The position numbers and the translations under genes are program-made. Positions 1-8,474 of a stretch of DNA of 64,000 bases are shown piece after piece (within the stretch, counting starts at the first letter, position 1; each line of letters starts with the position of its first letter). The notes beneath the pieces are model-generated. The model did not search any database, was not told the DNA's origin, and worked only from the letters and a program-made list of their open reading frames with translations. The DNA is from Cupriavidus sp. BIS7 (GTDB lineage: Bacteria > Pseudomonadota > Gammaproteobacteria > Burkholderiales > Burkholderiaceae), in the NCBI RefSeq assembly GCF_000292345.1, contig NZ_ALOU01000016.1:62001-126000 (forward strand), written 5' to 3'.

Positions 1-254
1 TCGATCTCGCGCAGCCGCTTCTTGCCGTAGAGATAATCGCCGTTTTCGGAACGGTCACCGTTCGATGCGGCCCATGACACGATCTGCACGACGTCAGGAC
101 GGTCCACATCGATCAGTTGCATCAGTTCGTCGCGCAGCCGCTTGTAACCGGCAGCGGTGATGTAGTTCTTGGTGCCGGCAGGCAAAGGCGTGGCGCCTTC
201 GGGAAGATCGTCGTCGTCATCATTCGGCGACTCTTTGACAAAAGCCTTGTTCAT
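1..254 (-). CDS. greB: Transcription elongation factor GreB (5' part only)
   Basis: Only the first 84 codons are present; the gene runs off the left edge. The product starts MNKAFVKES, has an acidic DDDD stretch, and then a segment resembling the N-terminal coiled coil of GreA/GreB, including NGDRSENGDYLYGKKRLRE. That coiled coil reaches into the RNA polymerase secondary channel and stimulates cleavage of backtracked transcripts. The DxSENxxY segment fits the tip of the coiled coil with its acidic residues. The YLYGKK form favours GreB over GreA. It is transcribed away from the tRNA-Arg gene. The start is the ATG at 254-252. Confidence 0.88.
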   Translation of the reverse strand, partial: MNKAFVKESPNDDDDDLPEGATPLPAGTKNYITAAGYKRLRDELMQLIDVDRPDVVQIVSWAASNGDRSENGDYLYGKKRLREI

Positions 255-336
255 GGTCCGGATCACTTCATCGGGCTCTCATTATAGGAAGTTGTGCCCG
301 CCGAGCCCTTCACATGAAAAAAATGCACGAAGGGGG

Positions 337-364
337 TTCACAAAACTGAAAACTTCTATATAAT
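337..364 (+). promoter_or_regulatory. Promoter of tRNA-Arg
   Basis: A -35 hexamer TTCACA (337-342) and a perfect -10 TATAAT (359-364) are 16 bp apart and lie just upstream of the tRNA. An A-rich stretch and a GC block (AAGGGGG) precede the -35. The same extended arrangement occurs upstream of tRNA-Thr in this window. Confidence 0.75.
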
Positions 365-378
365 CTCATTTCTCGGTT

Positions 379-455
379 GCGGCTGTAGCTCAGTTGGATA
401 GAGTACTTGGCTACGAACCAAGGGGTCGTGGGTTCGAATCCTGCCAGCCGCGCCA
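379..455 (+). tRNA. tRNA-Arg(ACG)
   Basis: A 77-nt cloverleaf can be drawn by hand. The acceptor stem GCGGCTG pairs with CAGCCGC, the anticodon stem CTTGG pairs with CCAAG around the loop CTACGAA (anticodon ACG), the T arm carries GGTTCGAATC, and the 3' CCA is encoded. The anticodon A34 would be converted to inosine to read CGU/CGC/CGA arginine codons. Confidence 0.95.
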
Positions 456-470
456 ACCTATACGAGAAAA

Positions 471-496
471 GGGCTTCCGGAAACGGAAGCCCTTTT
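471..496 (+). terminator. Rho-independent terminator of tRNA-Arg
   Basis: A perfect 9-bp stem GGGCTTCCG/CGGAAGCCC with a GAAA tetraloop is followed by TTTTT. It begins 16 nt after the tRNA. Confidence 0.9.
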
Positions 497-650
497 TGCA
501 TTGCGCGTTCTGCGCAGTCCGTGCGCTTTCTCGCGCGTGTTTTCCCATCTTGTGCGTATTCTGTCTGTGGAGGTGTGGCGTCAGGCCGGAACGCATCGGC
601 GGTCGCCTGGCTCCAATCACTATCGTCGATGCCCTCAACGGAGGCGACAA

Positions 651-914
651 ATGCAGCAGGAAGACTGGCGGGTGGAAGGCTATCGTGGCCTGGATGCATA
701 TGTCCAGGTGACGGCAGACGCCGATGCTGGTGGTGTTCGGCGCTGGGGATACGAAGCGCGCATCGGGCAGGAAGGTATGGACCCATCCGATGCGGGCGAT
801 ACGGAAATCCTCTTGAGCGGTGAGCAGTACTTCGCGACACGTCACGCGGCGGAAGTGGCTGCATTCAGCGCGGCATACGCGCTGATCGACAGGCTGATCG
901 GGCCGATACGCTAA
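651..914 (+). CDS. Small conserved-looking protein of unknown function, 87 aa
   Basis: The reading frame begins at an ATG with a good ribosome binding site (GGAGG at 640-644, 6 nt away) and encodes MQQEDWRVEGYRGLDAYV. The product is soluble and mixed alpha/beta, with no signal peptide or membrane segment. A central RRWGYEARIGQ stretch and an alanine-rich C-terminal helix resemble the many short Burkholderiales stress or housekeeping proteins that carry a YRGxxAYV start. I do not recognise a function. It stands alone between tRNA-Arg and another small gene on the same strand. Confidence 0.6.
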   Translation: MQQEDWRVEGYRGLDAYVQVTADADAGGVRRWGYEARIGQEGMDPSDAGDTEILLSGEQYFATRHAAEVAAFSAAYALIDRLIGPIR

Positions 915-1085
915 CACCGCGGCACGTGATGGCCATTGCGATATGCGCAACGGCTTATGTCGCGTCGAGACTCACATCATTGGTCATGACTTGACCGGGG
1001 TCATTTTTGCTTTGGGACATCGCTCCTAATCTGAATGCAGGGCGCGCCAGCAAGTGCGTGCCAGCAGCAGAAAAAGGAGTTCGTC

Positions 1086-1325
1086 ATGCCCGAGTACGAA
1101 GGGCTCAAGATCATCTATGAGGTTGTCGCTATGCCGAAGGGCAAATGGGCCATCCTGATCGAAATCCTCCGGCGGGAGGATGGGGAGATCCTGATGCCGC
1201 GCCACAATCCATTTCCACGCCATCCGTTCGACACCAGGCTCGAGGCGCTGGACAACGTAAGGCGCTATCTTGCCGATACGATCGAGCAACTTGACCCGCC
1301 ATCGCGCACGAACCGCATAGCGTAG
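1086..1325 (+). CDS. Small protein of unknown function, 79 aa
   Basis: The start ATG is preceded by AAGGAG (1074-1079). The product MPEYEGLKIIYEV is soluble. It contains a beta-rich N-terminal half (KGKWAILIEILRREDGEIL) and an amphipathic C-terminal helix that includes ALDNVRRYLADTIEQL. Neither domain nor function is recognised. The ribosome binding site and helix pattern make a real gene more likely than chance. Confidence 0.6.
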   Translation: MPEYEGLKIIYEVVAMPKGKWAILIEILRREDGEILMPRHNPFPRHPFDTRLEALDNVRRYLADTIEQLDPPSRTNRIA

Positions 1326-1390
1326 GCGCGTCCTGAGGTCATGTGGCTGCAAGCTTCTGCGCAAATTCTCGTTGATGGTGCACAAAATGC

Positions 1391-1419
1391 TTGCCACGTA
1401 CGCATGATTGCGGCATAAT
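1391..1419 (+). promoter_or_regulatory. Promoter of initiator tRNA
   Basis: The -35 TTGCCA (1391-1396) and -10 CATAAT (1414-1419) have a 17-bp spacer, and the tRNA starts 13 bp after the -10. Confidence 0.65.
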
Positions 1420-1432
1420 CTCTTTTCTCAGA

Positions 1433-1510
<78 letters not shown>

Positions 1511-1588
1511 GACCTTTTGTCTTGGGTATCAATACCCTCCAGTTGTTCAAGGCCGTCCGGCCAATATTTCCAGTTCAAACAAAGCAGA

Positions 1589-1638
1589 ACGCGTGACAGC
1601 GTAGCGCTTTCGTGCGCCTTGTCGTCACGCGTGTTTTT
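1589..1638 (+). terminator. Probable terminator downstream of tRNA-fMet
   Basis: A 9-bp inverted repeat (ACGCGTGAC at 1589-1597 and GTCACGCGT at 1624-1632) encloses a 26-nt GC-rich loop and is followed by GTTTTT. The large loop makes it weaker than a classical terminator. Confidence 0.5.
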
Positions 1639-1658
1639 GCGTCCAAAAGGACACGGGG

Positions 1659-1922
1659 TCAGGGCTTGCTCAGCAGCGCCGCGGCCATTGCGAATGTGTC
1701 GCGCACTTGCGGCTGGTCCTCGCGATCGGCCGCGTCGATGCGTTCCTTCAGCCGGGCTGCCAGCACGTCACGATTGCCGCCGGCGCACTGACGCTTCGCC
1801 TCGTGCATGAGCTGCGTGAGTTCCTGGGTCACGTCAGCGCCATCGAATGCGCTGACGGATAGCGCAGAGATACGTTCCAGGAAGTTGTTGATCAGCGCTT
1901 CGTCATGTTGCGGTTCGCGCAT
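1659..1922 (-). CDS. Small acidic/helical protein of unknown function, 87 aa
   Basis: The frame starts at ATG 1922 with a strong AAGGAG ribosome binding site and encodes MREPQHDEALINNFLERISAL. The product is predicted almost entirely helical, with two heptad-like segments (ALINNFLERISAL and the VLAARLKERIDAADRE region), and has no signal peptide. It may form a small helical bundle. It lies downstream of another small gene on the same strand (1972-2262), 49 bp away, so the two may be co-transcribed. Function unknown. Confidence 0.6.
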   Translation of the reverse strand: MREPQHDEALINNFLERISALSVSAFDGADVTQELTQLMHEAKRQCAGGNRDVLAARLKERIDAADREDQPQVRDTFAMAAALLSKP

Positions 1923-1971
1923 GACTGCTCCTTTTCGAACGATCGAGAAACGCCTGGATGGCGGACGGGGG

Positions 1972-2262
1972 CTACCTATCCCGCAGCGGGTGCGGCGGCA
2001 TTGTGGTGCGCCGGCGCGCGGGTTTGAGCGCTCGGTTCGGCCACAGCACGTAGTTGGTATGCGGATCCATCGGCTTGCCGAAGTAGGACACCCACACCTG
2101 CACGCCTTGTTCGGTTTCGGCAACGATGGCGGCGACCGCGCGGGCCGCGGCGGACGGGGATTTGAGCAGGTCCGCGAGCGCTTCCACGCCCTGGACCACA
2201 TGATGCTTTACCCCCTTGAACCACACGTATTGACGCATGGCTGCAAGAAAACGCTTGGTCAT
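1972..2262 (-). CDS. Small basic protein of unknown function, 96 aa
   Basis: Starts MTKRFLAAMRQYVWFKGVKH and ends in a very basic, proline-rich tail (RALKPARRRTT). The middle (VEALADLLKSP, ARAVAAIVAETEQGVQVWVSY) is helical then beta. No signal peptide is seen. The ribosome binding site is weak (GAAGAG). It points away from the DUF2252 gene. I do not recognise a family. Confidence 0.5.
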   Translation of the reverse strand: MTKRFLAAMRQYVWFKGVKHHVVQGVEALADLLKSPSAAARAVAAIVAETEQGVQVWVSYFGKPMDPHTNYVLWPNRALKPARRRTTMPPHPLRDR

Positions 2263-2503
2263 GAAATCTGCTCTTCTCGTTGGCAATGCGGAACTCAGAC
2301 CACAGCTTACACGGATAGTTGTGACAATTTTGTAGGGCCGCGTCTGATTTTGCCGAGCGGGTCGAAATGATGTGACGTTTGGGCACTTTTCGCGACGAGG
2401 CGCCGTGCGCGGCACCAAATTGACAAGGCGGGCCCATTCGCTTAGCGTGGTTGCATATGCTGCACAAATCGGAAGTGTCTTACGAAACGGACATGGAGGC
2501 TGT

Positions 2504-3916
2504 GTGGAAATCCAGGCTGACGTGGAGGAGCGCCGCACGCGCGGCAAGGTTCTGCGGCAAAAGGTGCAGCGCCGCGATCATGAAACGGTCGGTAATGTCG
2601 ACCGTGACCCGATTGCGTTGCTTGAGGAAAGCAGTGCAGGCCGCGTTTCGCGCCTGATTCCGCTGCGCTACGGGCGAATGATCGCTTCGCCGTTCACGTT
2701 CTATCGGGGTAGTGCCATCATCCAGGCGCACGACCTGGCAGGCACGCCGAACTCCTCGCTTGCCATGCAGATCTGCGGGGACTGTCACCTGATGAATTTT
2801 GGCGGCTTCGCCACGCCCGAGCGCGCGCTTCTGTTCGACGTCAATGACTTCGACGAAACCAGCCCCGGGCCGTGGGAATGGGATCTGAAGCGCCTGGCGG
2901 CGAGTTTCGTAGTGGCTGCGCGTCATCTCCGGCATGGCAAGGCCGCGGCCGACAGCATGGTCTACGACGTCGTCAACAGCTACCGCGACCGCATGGCCGA
3001 GTATGCCGAGATGGGCATCCTCGACACCTGGTACGACCGCATTACCTTTGACCGCCTGCTCGAATCGGCGATCGACCCCGAGGTTCAGAAGCGCATCCGG
3101 CGCGCCATGGAGCGCGCGGCGGGGCGTACCCACGAATCGTTGTTGCCCAAGCTCACCGAACGACAAGGCGACCGCTGGCGCATTCTTGATGCGCCGCCCG
3201 CGGTGTTCCATGTTCGTGGTGCCCAGACCCTGTTTGAATCCGACGACGACTGGCTCAACGTTGATGACCCCGAAAGGGTGGTCGACGATTGTTTTGGCGA
3301 CTACAAGTCCACGCTTGCACCGGACCGCCGCCAACTGCTCGACCATTTCGCGCTGCAGGACGTCGCGTTCAAGGTAGTGGGGGTTGGCAGCGTCGGCACG
3401 CGCTGCCTGATCCAGTTGATGATCGACGGTCACGGAAAGCCGCTGTTTCTGCAGATCAAGGAGGCCTCGAAGTCTGTTGTGGCGCGCTATTTCAAGTCGG
3501 CGACCGTCTCGCACGAGGGCCGGCGTGTGGTGGATGGGCAGCGTCTGATGCAGGCCGCCAGCGATCTGTTCCTTGGCTGGTCGAAAGGGCCGTTTGGGCG
3601 GCATTTCTACATCCGCCAGTTGCGCGACATGAAGTTTTCGGCCGACATCGAACTGATGGATGCCGGCCTGCTGGCCAACTATGGCCGGGTTTGCGGCTGG
3701 GTGCTGGCGCGCGCCCACGCCAAGGCAGGCGGGCTGGCTGCGGAGATCAGCGGTTATCTCGGCGCCAGCGACCGTATGGCCGAATCGATGATCGTCTACT
3801 CGAATGCCTACGCCGATCAGGTGGAGCGCGACTACGACCTTTTCGTGAAGGCATGCCGATCGGGGCGCCTTGAAGCCCGTACCGACACCGACATGGCCGC
3901 GGATTTCTTCGTATAA
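2504..3916 (+). CDS. DUF2252 family protein
   Basis: A protein of about 470 aa with the DUF2252 signature CGDCHLMNFGGFATPE near residue 90, followed by FDVNDFDE and WDLKRLAAS. These segments resemble the catalytic and metal-binding loops of aminoglycoside-phosphotransferase-like kinases (HGDxHxxN and D-F-D), so a kinase-like fold is plausible, but no substrate is known. The family is cytosolic. I chose GTG 2504 (GGAGG just upstream, spacing 4) because the residues encoded before it look unlike protein and carry no conserved segment; ATG 2372 is the longer alternative. A 103-aa gene follows after 23 bp and is probably co-transcribed. Confidence 0.85.
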   Translation: MEIQADVEERRTRGKVLRQKVQRRDHETVGNVDRDPIALLEESSAGRVSRLIPLRYGRMIASPFTFYRGSAIIQAHDLAGTPNSSLAMQICGDCHLMNFGGFATPERALLFDVNDFDETSPGPWEWDLKRLAASFVVAARHLRHGKAAADSMVYDVVNSYRDRMAEYAEMGILDTWYDRITFDRLLESAIDPEVQKRIRRAMERAAGRTHESLLPKLTERQGDRWRILDAPPAVFHVRGAQTLFESDDDWLNVDDPERVVDDCFGDYKSTLAPDRRQLLDHFALQDVAFKVVGVGSVGTRCLIQLMIDGHGKPLFLQIKEASKSVVARYFKSATVSHEGRRVVDGQRLMQAASDLFLGWSKGPFGRHFYIRQLRDMKFSADIELMDAGLLANYGRVCGWVLARAHAKAGGLAAEISGYLGASDRMAESMIVYSNAYADQVERDYDLFVKACRSGRLEARTDTDMAADFFV

Positions 3917-3939
3917 AGATCTTTCTCAGGAGGTTGCCG

Positions 3940-4251
3940 ATGACCGAAGCGATGCTGCTGCAGTTGATGGTCGAGGTGGAGAAGGCGGATCCCATCGACT
4001 ATGCAAACCTGCCGTTCGACGACGAGGCGCTGCGGGCGATGGCTTGCAAGCTGATTGCCGAACGATCCACCGAACTCGAAACCTCCGGCTTGTCGCACGA
4101 AGCGTTGCTGGCGACGCTGTGGGCGTCCACCGCGAAGCTCGTGCTCGAGAACATCGTGCTCAACGCGCGGCTGCTTACCCTGCAGGGCAAGCCAGACGAC
4201 GCGCGCGTGCTGATCGACCGGATCTCCCGACAGTCGCGCGGCAAGTCCTGA
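3940..4251 (+). CDS. Small helical protein of unknown function, 103 aa
   Basis: A perfect AGGAGG (3928-3933) sits 6 nt before the ATG. The product MTEAMLLQLMVEVEKADPID is alpha-helical throughout, with no signal peptide or cysteines. It has a long helix ALLATLWASTAKLVLENIV and a basic end. The tight spacing behind the DUF2252 gene suggests a shared transcript. I do not recognise the family. Confidence 0.65.
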   Translation: MTEAMLLQLMVEVEKADPIDYANLPFDDEALRAMACKLIAERSTELETSGLSHEALLATLWASTAKLVLENIVLNARLLTLQGKPDDARVLIDRISRQSRGKS

Positions 4252-4374
4252 GCTCCCGATGGAAAGTGCGCGAGGCGCCCTGTGAATCACGTGGGTGCGT
4301 CAGGGACGGCGATTGGCTAAAATAGCCCGTTTTCCGCCCGGCACTCGGGCGGCGTCTGTCCTGGAGGATTTCGG

Positions 4375-5277
4375 GTGATCAAGTGGATTATCGTCGCGGC
4401 CTACCTCGGTGCCATCCTGTATGTGCACTTCCGCGGCAAGGTACGTCTGCCTTTCATGCGCCAGTTGCTGGACCACTCCGCACTGGTCGCGCCGGTCAAC
4501 TGTTTCATGTACATGTTCTCGGGGGTGCCACGCACGCCTTACATTCCGGTCGACCGTTTTCCGGATCTTGAGAAGATTCGCGCCGCGTGGCCGCAGATTC
4601 GTGACGAGGGCCTGGCCCTGGTCGCGATGCGCAAGATCAAGGCGGCCGAGAAGAACGACGACGCAGGTTTCAATTCGTTCTTCAAGTACGGATGGAAGCG
4701 TTTCTACCTGAAGTGGTACGAAGCCCAGCATCCGTCGGCCGAGGCCCTGTGCCCGAACACCGTGGCGCTGCTGCGCGGCATGCCGTCGGTCAAGGCGGCG
4801 ATGTTTGCCGAGCTGCCGCCCGGTGGCAAGCTCAACCCGCACCGCGACCCGTTCGCTGGTTCGCTGCGCTATCACCTGGGGCTGTCCACGCCGAACGACG
4901 ACCGCTGCTTCATCGAAGTCGATGGCGAGCGGCATAGCTGGCGTGACGGGCAGGGCGTGGTGTTCGACGAGACCTACCTGCACTGGGCCGAGAACAAGAG
5001 CGAGACGGATCGCCTGATCCTGTTCTGCGATATCGAGCGCCCGATGCGTTATCGCTGGGCCGCGGCGGTCAACCACTGGATGGGCCGCAAGGTGATGACC
5101 GCTGCGAGTTCGCCCAACGAGGAAACCGACCAGACCGGCACGATCAACAAGCTGTTCCGTTTTGTCTGGCTGGGCGGCCAGTATCGCCGCCGCTTCAAGT
5201 CGTGGAACAAGAACGTGTACTACGTGACCAAGTTCGGGCTGATCATCGGCGGCATCGCGCTGATCGTGTTCCTGTGA
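4375..5277 (+). CDS. lpxO: LpxO-type lipid A 2-hydroxylase (aspartyl/asparaginyl beta-hydroxylase family)
   Basis: At 300 aa it matches the length of LpxO. A hydrophobic segment lies at the N-terminus (KWIIVAAYLGAILYV) and a second at the C-terminus (FGLIIGGIALIVFL), placing it in the inner membrane. The iron-binding HxD is in NPHRDPF (about residue 156) and the distal His is in YLHWAENKS (about 203), as in Fe(II)/2-oxoglutarate dioxygenases. Known LpxO enzymes hydroxylate a secondary acyl chain of lipid A. The start is GTG, with GGAGG at 4363-4367. A 7-bp inverted repeat (4334-4352) lies in the leader. The substrate is inferred from architecture only; another aspartyl-hydroxylase role is possible. 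Confidence 0.78.
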   Translation: MIKWIIVAAYLGAILYVHFRGKVRLPFMRQLLDHSALVAPVNCFMYMFSGVPRTPYIPVDRFPDLEKIRAAWPQIRDEGLALVAMRKIKAAEKNDDAGFNSFFKYGWKRFYLKWYEAQHPSAEALCPNTVALLRGMPSVKAAMFAELPPGGKLNPHRDPFAGSLRYHLGLSTPNDDRCFIEVDGERHSWRDGQGVVFDETYLHWAENKSETDRLILFCDIERPMRYRWAAAVNHWMGRKVMTAASSPNEETDQTGTINKLFRFVWLGGQYRRRFKSWNKNVYYVTKFGLIIGGIALIVFL

Positions 5278-5301
5278 TTCCCGTTACACCCAGCAGCAAG
5301 A

Positions 5302-5324
5302 AAGCCGGCATTGCCGGCTTTTTT
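5302..5324. terminator. Terminator between convergent lpxO and the GGDEF gene
   Basis: AAGCCGGCATTGCCGGCTT forms a compact stem and is followed by six T on the + strand. It sits 25 nt after the lpxO stop and just beyond the end of the opposing gene, so it may act in both directions. Confidence 0.85.
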
Positions 5325-5335
5325 GCTGCCCGATC

Positions 5336-6808
5336 CTACAACGCGCCGCGCTCGTTGCCCAACGCTTCATAGTAGGCGCGCTTGGCCTCGTACATCCGGC
5401 CATCCGCGATCTTCACGGTGTCGGTCAGCCGTTCCCCCTGGGCGCATGTTGCCGCACCAATCGAAAACGACAGCCGCGCGCCGGGATAGAACTGGTTGTT
5501 GAGCACGACGACTTCCTCGATCTGCTCGACCACTGTGGCGGCGCCGCGCTCGTCGCGACCAGGCAGCAGTATCATGAATTCGTCGCCACCGGTTCGCGCG
5601 ATACAGGCCTGCTCGCTCACGGCCTTCTTCAGCACTTCGCCGGTCCGGCGCAGCAAGGCATCGCCGTCGCTGTGACCGAACTGGTCGTTGACCACCTTCA
5701 GGCCGTTCAGGTCGACCGCGATCACGCTGATGGGCCACGGCCCCTTGCGGCCCAGGCGCGCCAGTTCGTCCTCGTAGTAGGCGCGGTTGTAGAGCTTGGT
5801 CAGCACGTCATGCTTGCCCAGGAACTCGACATAAGCCTCGGCCTTCTTGCGCGCGGTGATGTCGGTCAGCGAAACCAGCACCTGGTCCCACTCGGCTTCC
5901 CGGCCCGGAAAGACGGACCATTGCATGAACACGTCCACCGAGCGGCCATCGAGCGCATAGTTGATGACCTCGCGCTGCTGCCAGAGTTTTTCGTGCCAGA
6001 GGTCGATCAGCTGTTCGGCGAAGTGGATGCGCATGTCGTCGCGAAAGACGTCTCCAAGCCTGGACAGCAGGATCTCCTTGCTCGAGGCGCCAAACATCGT
6101 CAGCGTCTGCTGATTGACGTCGAGCACGCGGATCTCCTGCATGCAGCGCGAGACAAAATCGGGATGCACGTTCAGGAACGTGCGGAAATCCGTGATGCCA
6201 GCCGCGCGCACTTCGTCGAGCAGCATCTTGACCGCGCTGAAGTCCTCTACCCATAGCGATACCGGCGAATGCTCGAACAGGCCCACGGCGTACTGCCGGG
6301 CGCTGCGCAGGTCGCGTTCGGTGCGCACACGCGCGGTGATGTCCTCGATCGACAGCAGTACGCGTGACCAGTCGTGTTCGTGACCGGGCATCACGCTGGC
6401 TTCCAGCCGGATGTCGAGCCGCTCACCATCGAGCGTGTAGTTGACGGTCTGGCTCGAGAAGTGCATGCCGCCGTCCCACAATTGCCCCAGTTCCTCGACG
6501 TGCTGGTCGAACATGTCATCGCGGAACACGCTGCCAAGGTTGGCGACAAGCTCCGCCAGGTCCGCTGCGCGGAACAGATCCAGGGTGCGGCGGTTGACCT
6601 CCAGTACGCGGATCAGCGATGAACAGCGCGCAACTTCCGCGGGATTGGCACGCAGGTAGCGGCGCAGATCGCTTACGCCATCAGCGCGCAATTGCTCGAA
6701 GGCCTGCCGTACCGCGCTGAAGTCCTCGAGCCACAGGGAGACCGGCGCAAGCTGAAACAGCGATGGATAGTCATTGTCGAGCCGCGAGGCGGCGGGTACG
6801 TGCACCAA
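5336..6808 (-). CDS. Diguanylate cyclase with two tandem PAS-like sensory domains
   Basis: A 490-aa protein. Two homologous sensory units occupy about residues 15-155 and 170-320, each opening with (A/S)PVSLWxEDFSAV and ending in an (S)xxDITAR linker typical of PAS/PAC domains. A GGDEF domain follows, with the intact active site RTGGDEF near residue 406. GGDEF enzymes make cyclic di-GMP from two GTP. The RxxD inhibitory site expected five residues upstream is absent (EQAC). There is no membrane segment, so it is cytosolic. The start is TTG 6808 (or GTG 6805), behind AGGGGAG. Confidence 0.9.
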   Translation of the reverse strand: MVHVPAASRLDNDYPSLFQLAPVSLWLEDFSAVRQAFEQLRADGVSDLRRYLRANPAEVARCSSLIRVLEVNRRTLDLFRAADLAELVANLGSVFRDDMFDQHVEELGQLWDGGMHFSSQTVNYTLDGERLDIRLEASVMPGHEHDWSRVLLSIEDITARVRTERDLRSARQYAVGLFEHSPVSLWVEDFSAVKMLLDEVRAAGITDFRTFLNVHPDFVSRCMQEIRVLDVNQQTLTMFGASSKEILLSRLGDVFRDDMRIHFAEQLIDLWHEKLWQQREVINYALDGRSVDVFMQWSVFPGREAEWDQVLVSLTDITARKKAEAYVEFLGKHDVLTKLYNRAYYEDELARLGRKGPWPISVIAVDLNGLKVVNDQFGHSDGDALLRRTGEVLKKAVSEQACIARTGGDEFMILLPGRDERGAATVVEQIEEVVVLNNQFYPGARLSFSIGAATCAQGERLTDTVKIADGRMYEAKRAYYEALGNERGAL

Positions 6809-6947
6809 GTCTTTCTCCCCTGTTTTTCATCATGGTCCGCGAATCGCGCACTAGCATAGGCGAGCCGGCACCCATCGGGGGGAAAACTTGCTGTGGCGAT
6901 ATTCGAATCGGCATCCGCGCCACGCTCGGGTGCCCAGGTTCTCGGGC

Positions 6948-8414
6948 TCAGGCAGCCAGGCGCCGGACGATGCTTGCCACGGAGTCCAGCGCTCGCTCGA
7001 TTTCCGGAGATCGCGGCATGCCGCAATTCAGGCGCAGGTAATGGTTGAAACGATTCGAGTTCGAGAACATGGCGCCCGGCATCACGCGGATGCCTTCGGC
7101 CAGCGCCTGTTCGAAAACCGTCTCCGACGAGATGGCCTGCGGCATCTCCACCCAGAGGTGCAGGCCGCCGCGCGGCAGCGTCAGGCGGGTTCCGGACGGG
7201 AACGTTGCCGCGACCTTCTGCGCCATCCATTCACGCTGGGTCCGCAATTGGGTGCGCAGGCGCCGCAGATGGCGCTCGAACGCCCCGGTGCCCATGTATT
7301 CGGCCACGGCAATCTGTGTCAGCATTTCGTTGGGGCGTGACAGGCCGAACTTGAGCATTTCCACGCGCGCCTGCCACTTGCCGGCGGTGATCCAGCCAAG
7401 CCGCATCCCAGGCGCCAGGATCTTGTGGAGCGATGCGCAGTGAATCACGGTGCCGGAGGTATCCCAGGCCTTGGCAGCGGTCAGCGGAACGTCATCGTCA
7501 ATGGTGGCAGAGCAGCAATCGTCCTCGATCAGCGCAAGGCCGCGCGCGGTGCACCACGCCACCAGGCGCTGCTTGTGGGCATCGGGCATGACGCAGCCAA
7601 GCGGGTTTTGCAGATTCGGCACCACGCAGACGGCCTTGATGTTGTCGTAGGTCTGCGCTGCAAGTTCCAGCGCCTCAAGTGACATGCCTGTCTGCGGGCT
7701 GCACGGAATCTCGAGCGCGCGCATGCCAAGGCTTTCCAGGATCTGCAGCAGCCCGTAATACGTTGGCGATTCGACGGCAATGACATCGCCAGGCCCGGCC
7801 ACCGCGCGCAATGCCAGCGTCAAGGCTTCCGTGCAGCCGTGCGTGACCACGATGTCCTCGGGCGCGACGTTGATCCTTGCGCGCAGTGCGTGCCGAGCCA
7901 GCGCCGCGCGAAACGCCGGGTGACCATCAAAGTCCACGGAACTGCCGAATAGGGCTGGATAGCGGCGCAACGCGCGTGTGGCGGCATTGCGCAACGCGGC
8001 GGTCGGGTACAACTCGGGCGCCCCGCAGGCACCCCCGAAATTGATCCGGTGATGCTGGCCACGCGCCAGGATCGCGGAAATGCGCTGGTGAATGCCAACG
8101 TACTGCGCAGGATCGGGCAGTCCGGGCGCCGGTTCCTCGATCGGCGCCAGCGTCGATCGAGAGGCGGCACGCACAAAGTAGCCCGAACGAGGCCGGGCTT
8201 CCAGCAGGCCCGCGGCCTCGAGTTCGCGGCAGGCCTGAAGTGCCGTGGACAGGCTCACGCCGTGCAATCCCATCAGCCCACGTACTGACGGCATGCGGTC
8301 GCCGGGCGCCAGCGTGCCCATCGAGATTGCCTGCCGATAGTGGCCGGCAAGCTGCTGGTACAGCGGCAAATCGGAGGAAGGGGGCAATACAGCAGCAGTC
8401 ATGGCGGCGGTCAT
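6948..8414 (-). CDS. MocR-family regulator: GntR winged helix fused to an aminotransferase-like domain
   Basis: About 488 aa. Residues 15-85 are a GntR-type winged helix (PLYQQLAGHYRQAISMGTL, LPSVRxL-like segment, SGYFVR end). The rest is a fold-type I aminotransferase domain with the PLP lysine in SLHKILAPGMRLGW and the substrate arginine region near the C-terminus. Such proteins sense PLP adducts and act as activators or repressors of neighbouring genes. The divergent neighbour is a DUF2917 gene, and a 9-bp palindrome lies between them at 8450-8474. The start is taken at ATG 8414; ATG 8402 is also possible and no strong ribosome binding site decides. Confidence 0.88.
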   Translation of the reverse strand: MTAAMTAAVLPPSSDLPLYQQLAGHYRQAISMGTLAPGDRMPSVRGLMGLHGVSLSTALQACRELEAAGLLEARPRSGYFVRAASRSTLAPIEEPAPGLPDPAQYVGIHQRISAILARGQHHRINFGGACGAPELYPTAALRNAATRALRRYPALFGSSVDFDGHPAFRAALARHALRARINVAPEDIVVTHGCTEALTLALRAVAGPGDVIAVESPTYYGLLQILESLGMRALEIPCSPQTGMSLEALELAAQTYDNIKAVCVVPNLQNPLGCVMPDAHKQRLVAWCTARGLALIEDDCCSATIDDDVPLTAAKAWDTSGTVIHCASLHKILAPGMRLGWITAGKWQARVEMLKFGLSRPNEMLTQIAVAEYMGTGAFERHLRRLRTQLRTQREWMAQKVAATFPSGTRLTLPRGGLHLWVEMPQAISSETVFEQALAEGIRVMPGAMFSNSNRFNHYLRLNCGMPRSPEIERALDSVASIVRRLAA

Positions 8415-8449
8415 GGCGGCATCATCGCGTGATGGCAATGTGTGGAACA

Positions 8450-8474
8450 GATACAGATGTGGCGTATCTGTATC
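8450..8474. promoter_or_regulatory. Candidate operator of the MocR regulator
   Basis: A perfect 9-bp inverted repeat GATACAGAT / ATCTGTATC with a 7-bp spacer lies between the divergent MocR and DUF2917 genes, 36 bp from the MocR start. A further half site ATCTGT at 8496-8501 repeats the right arm exactly 30 bp downstream, about three helix turns. Mixed direct and inverted half sites are known for MocR regulators. Confidence 0.6.

Noticed and set aside
394..711. Frames overlapping tRNA-Arg on both strands
   Set aside because: They read through the tRNA and its terminator; structure of the tRNA is unambiguous.
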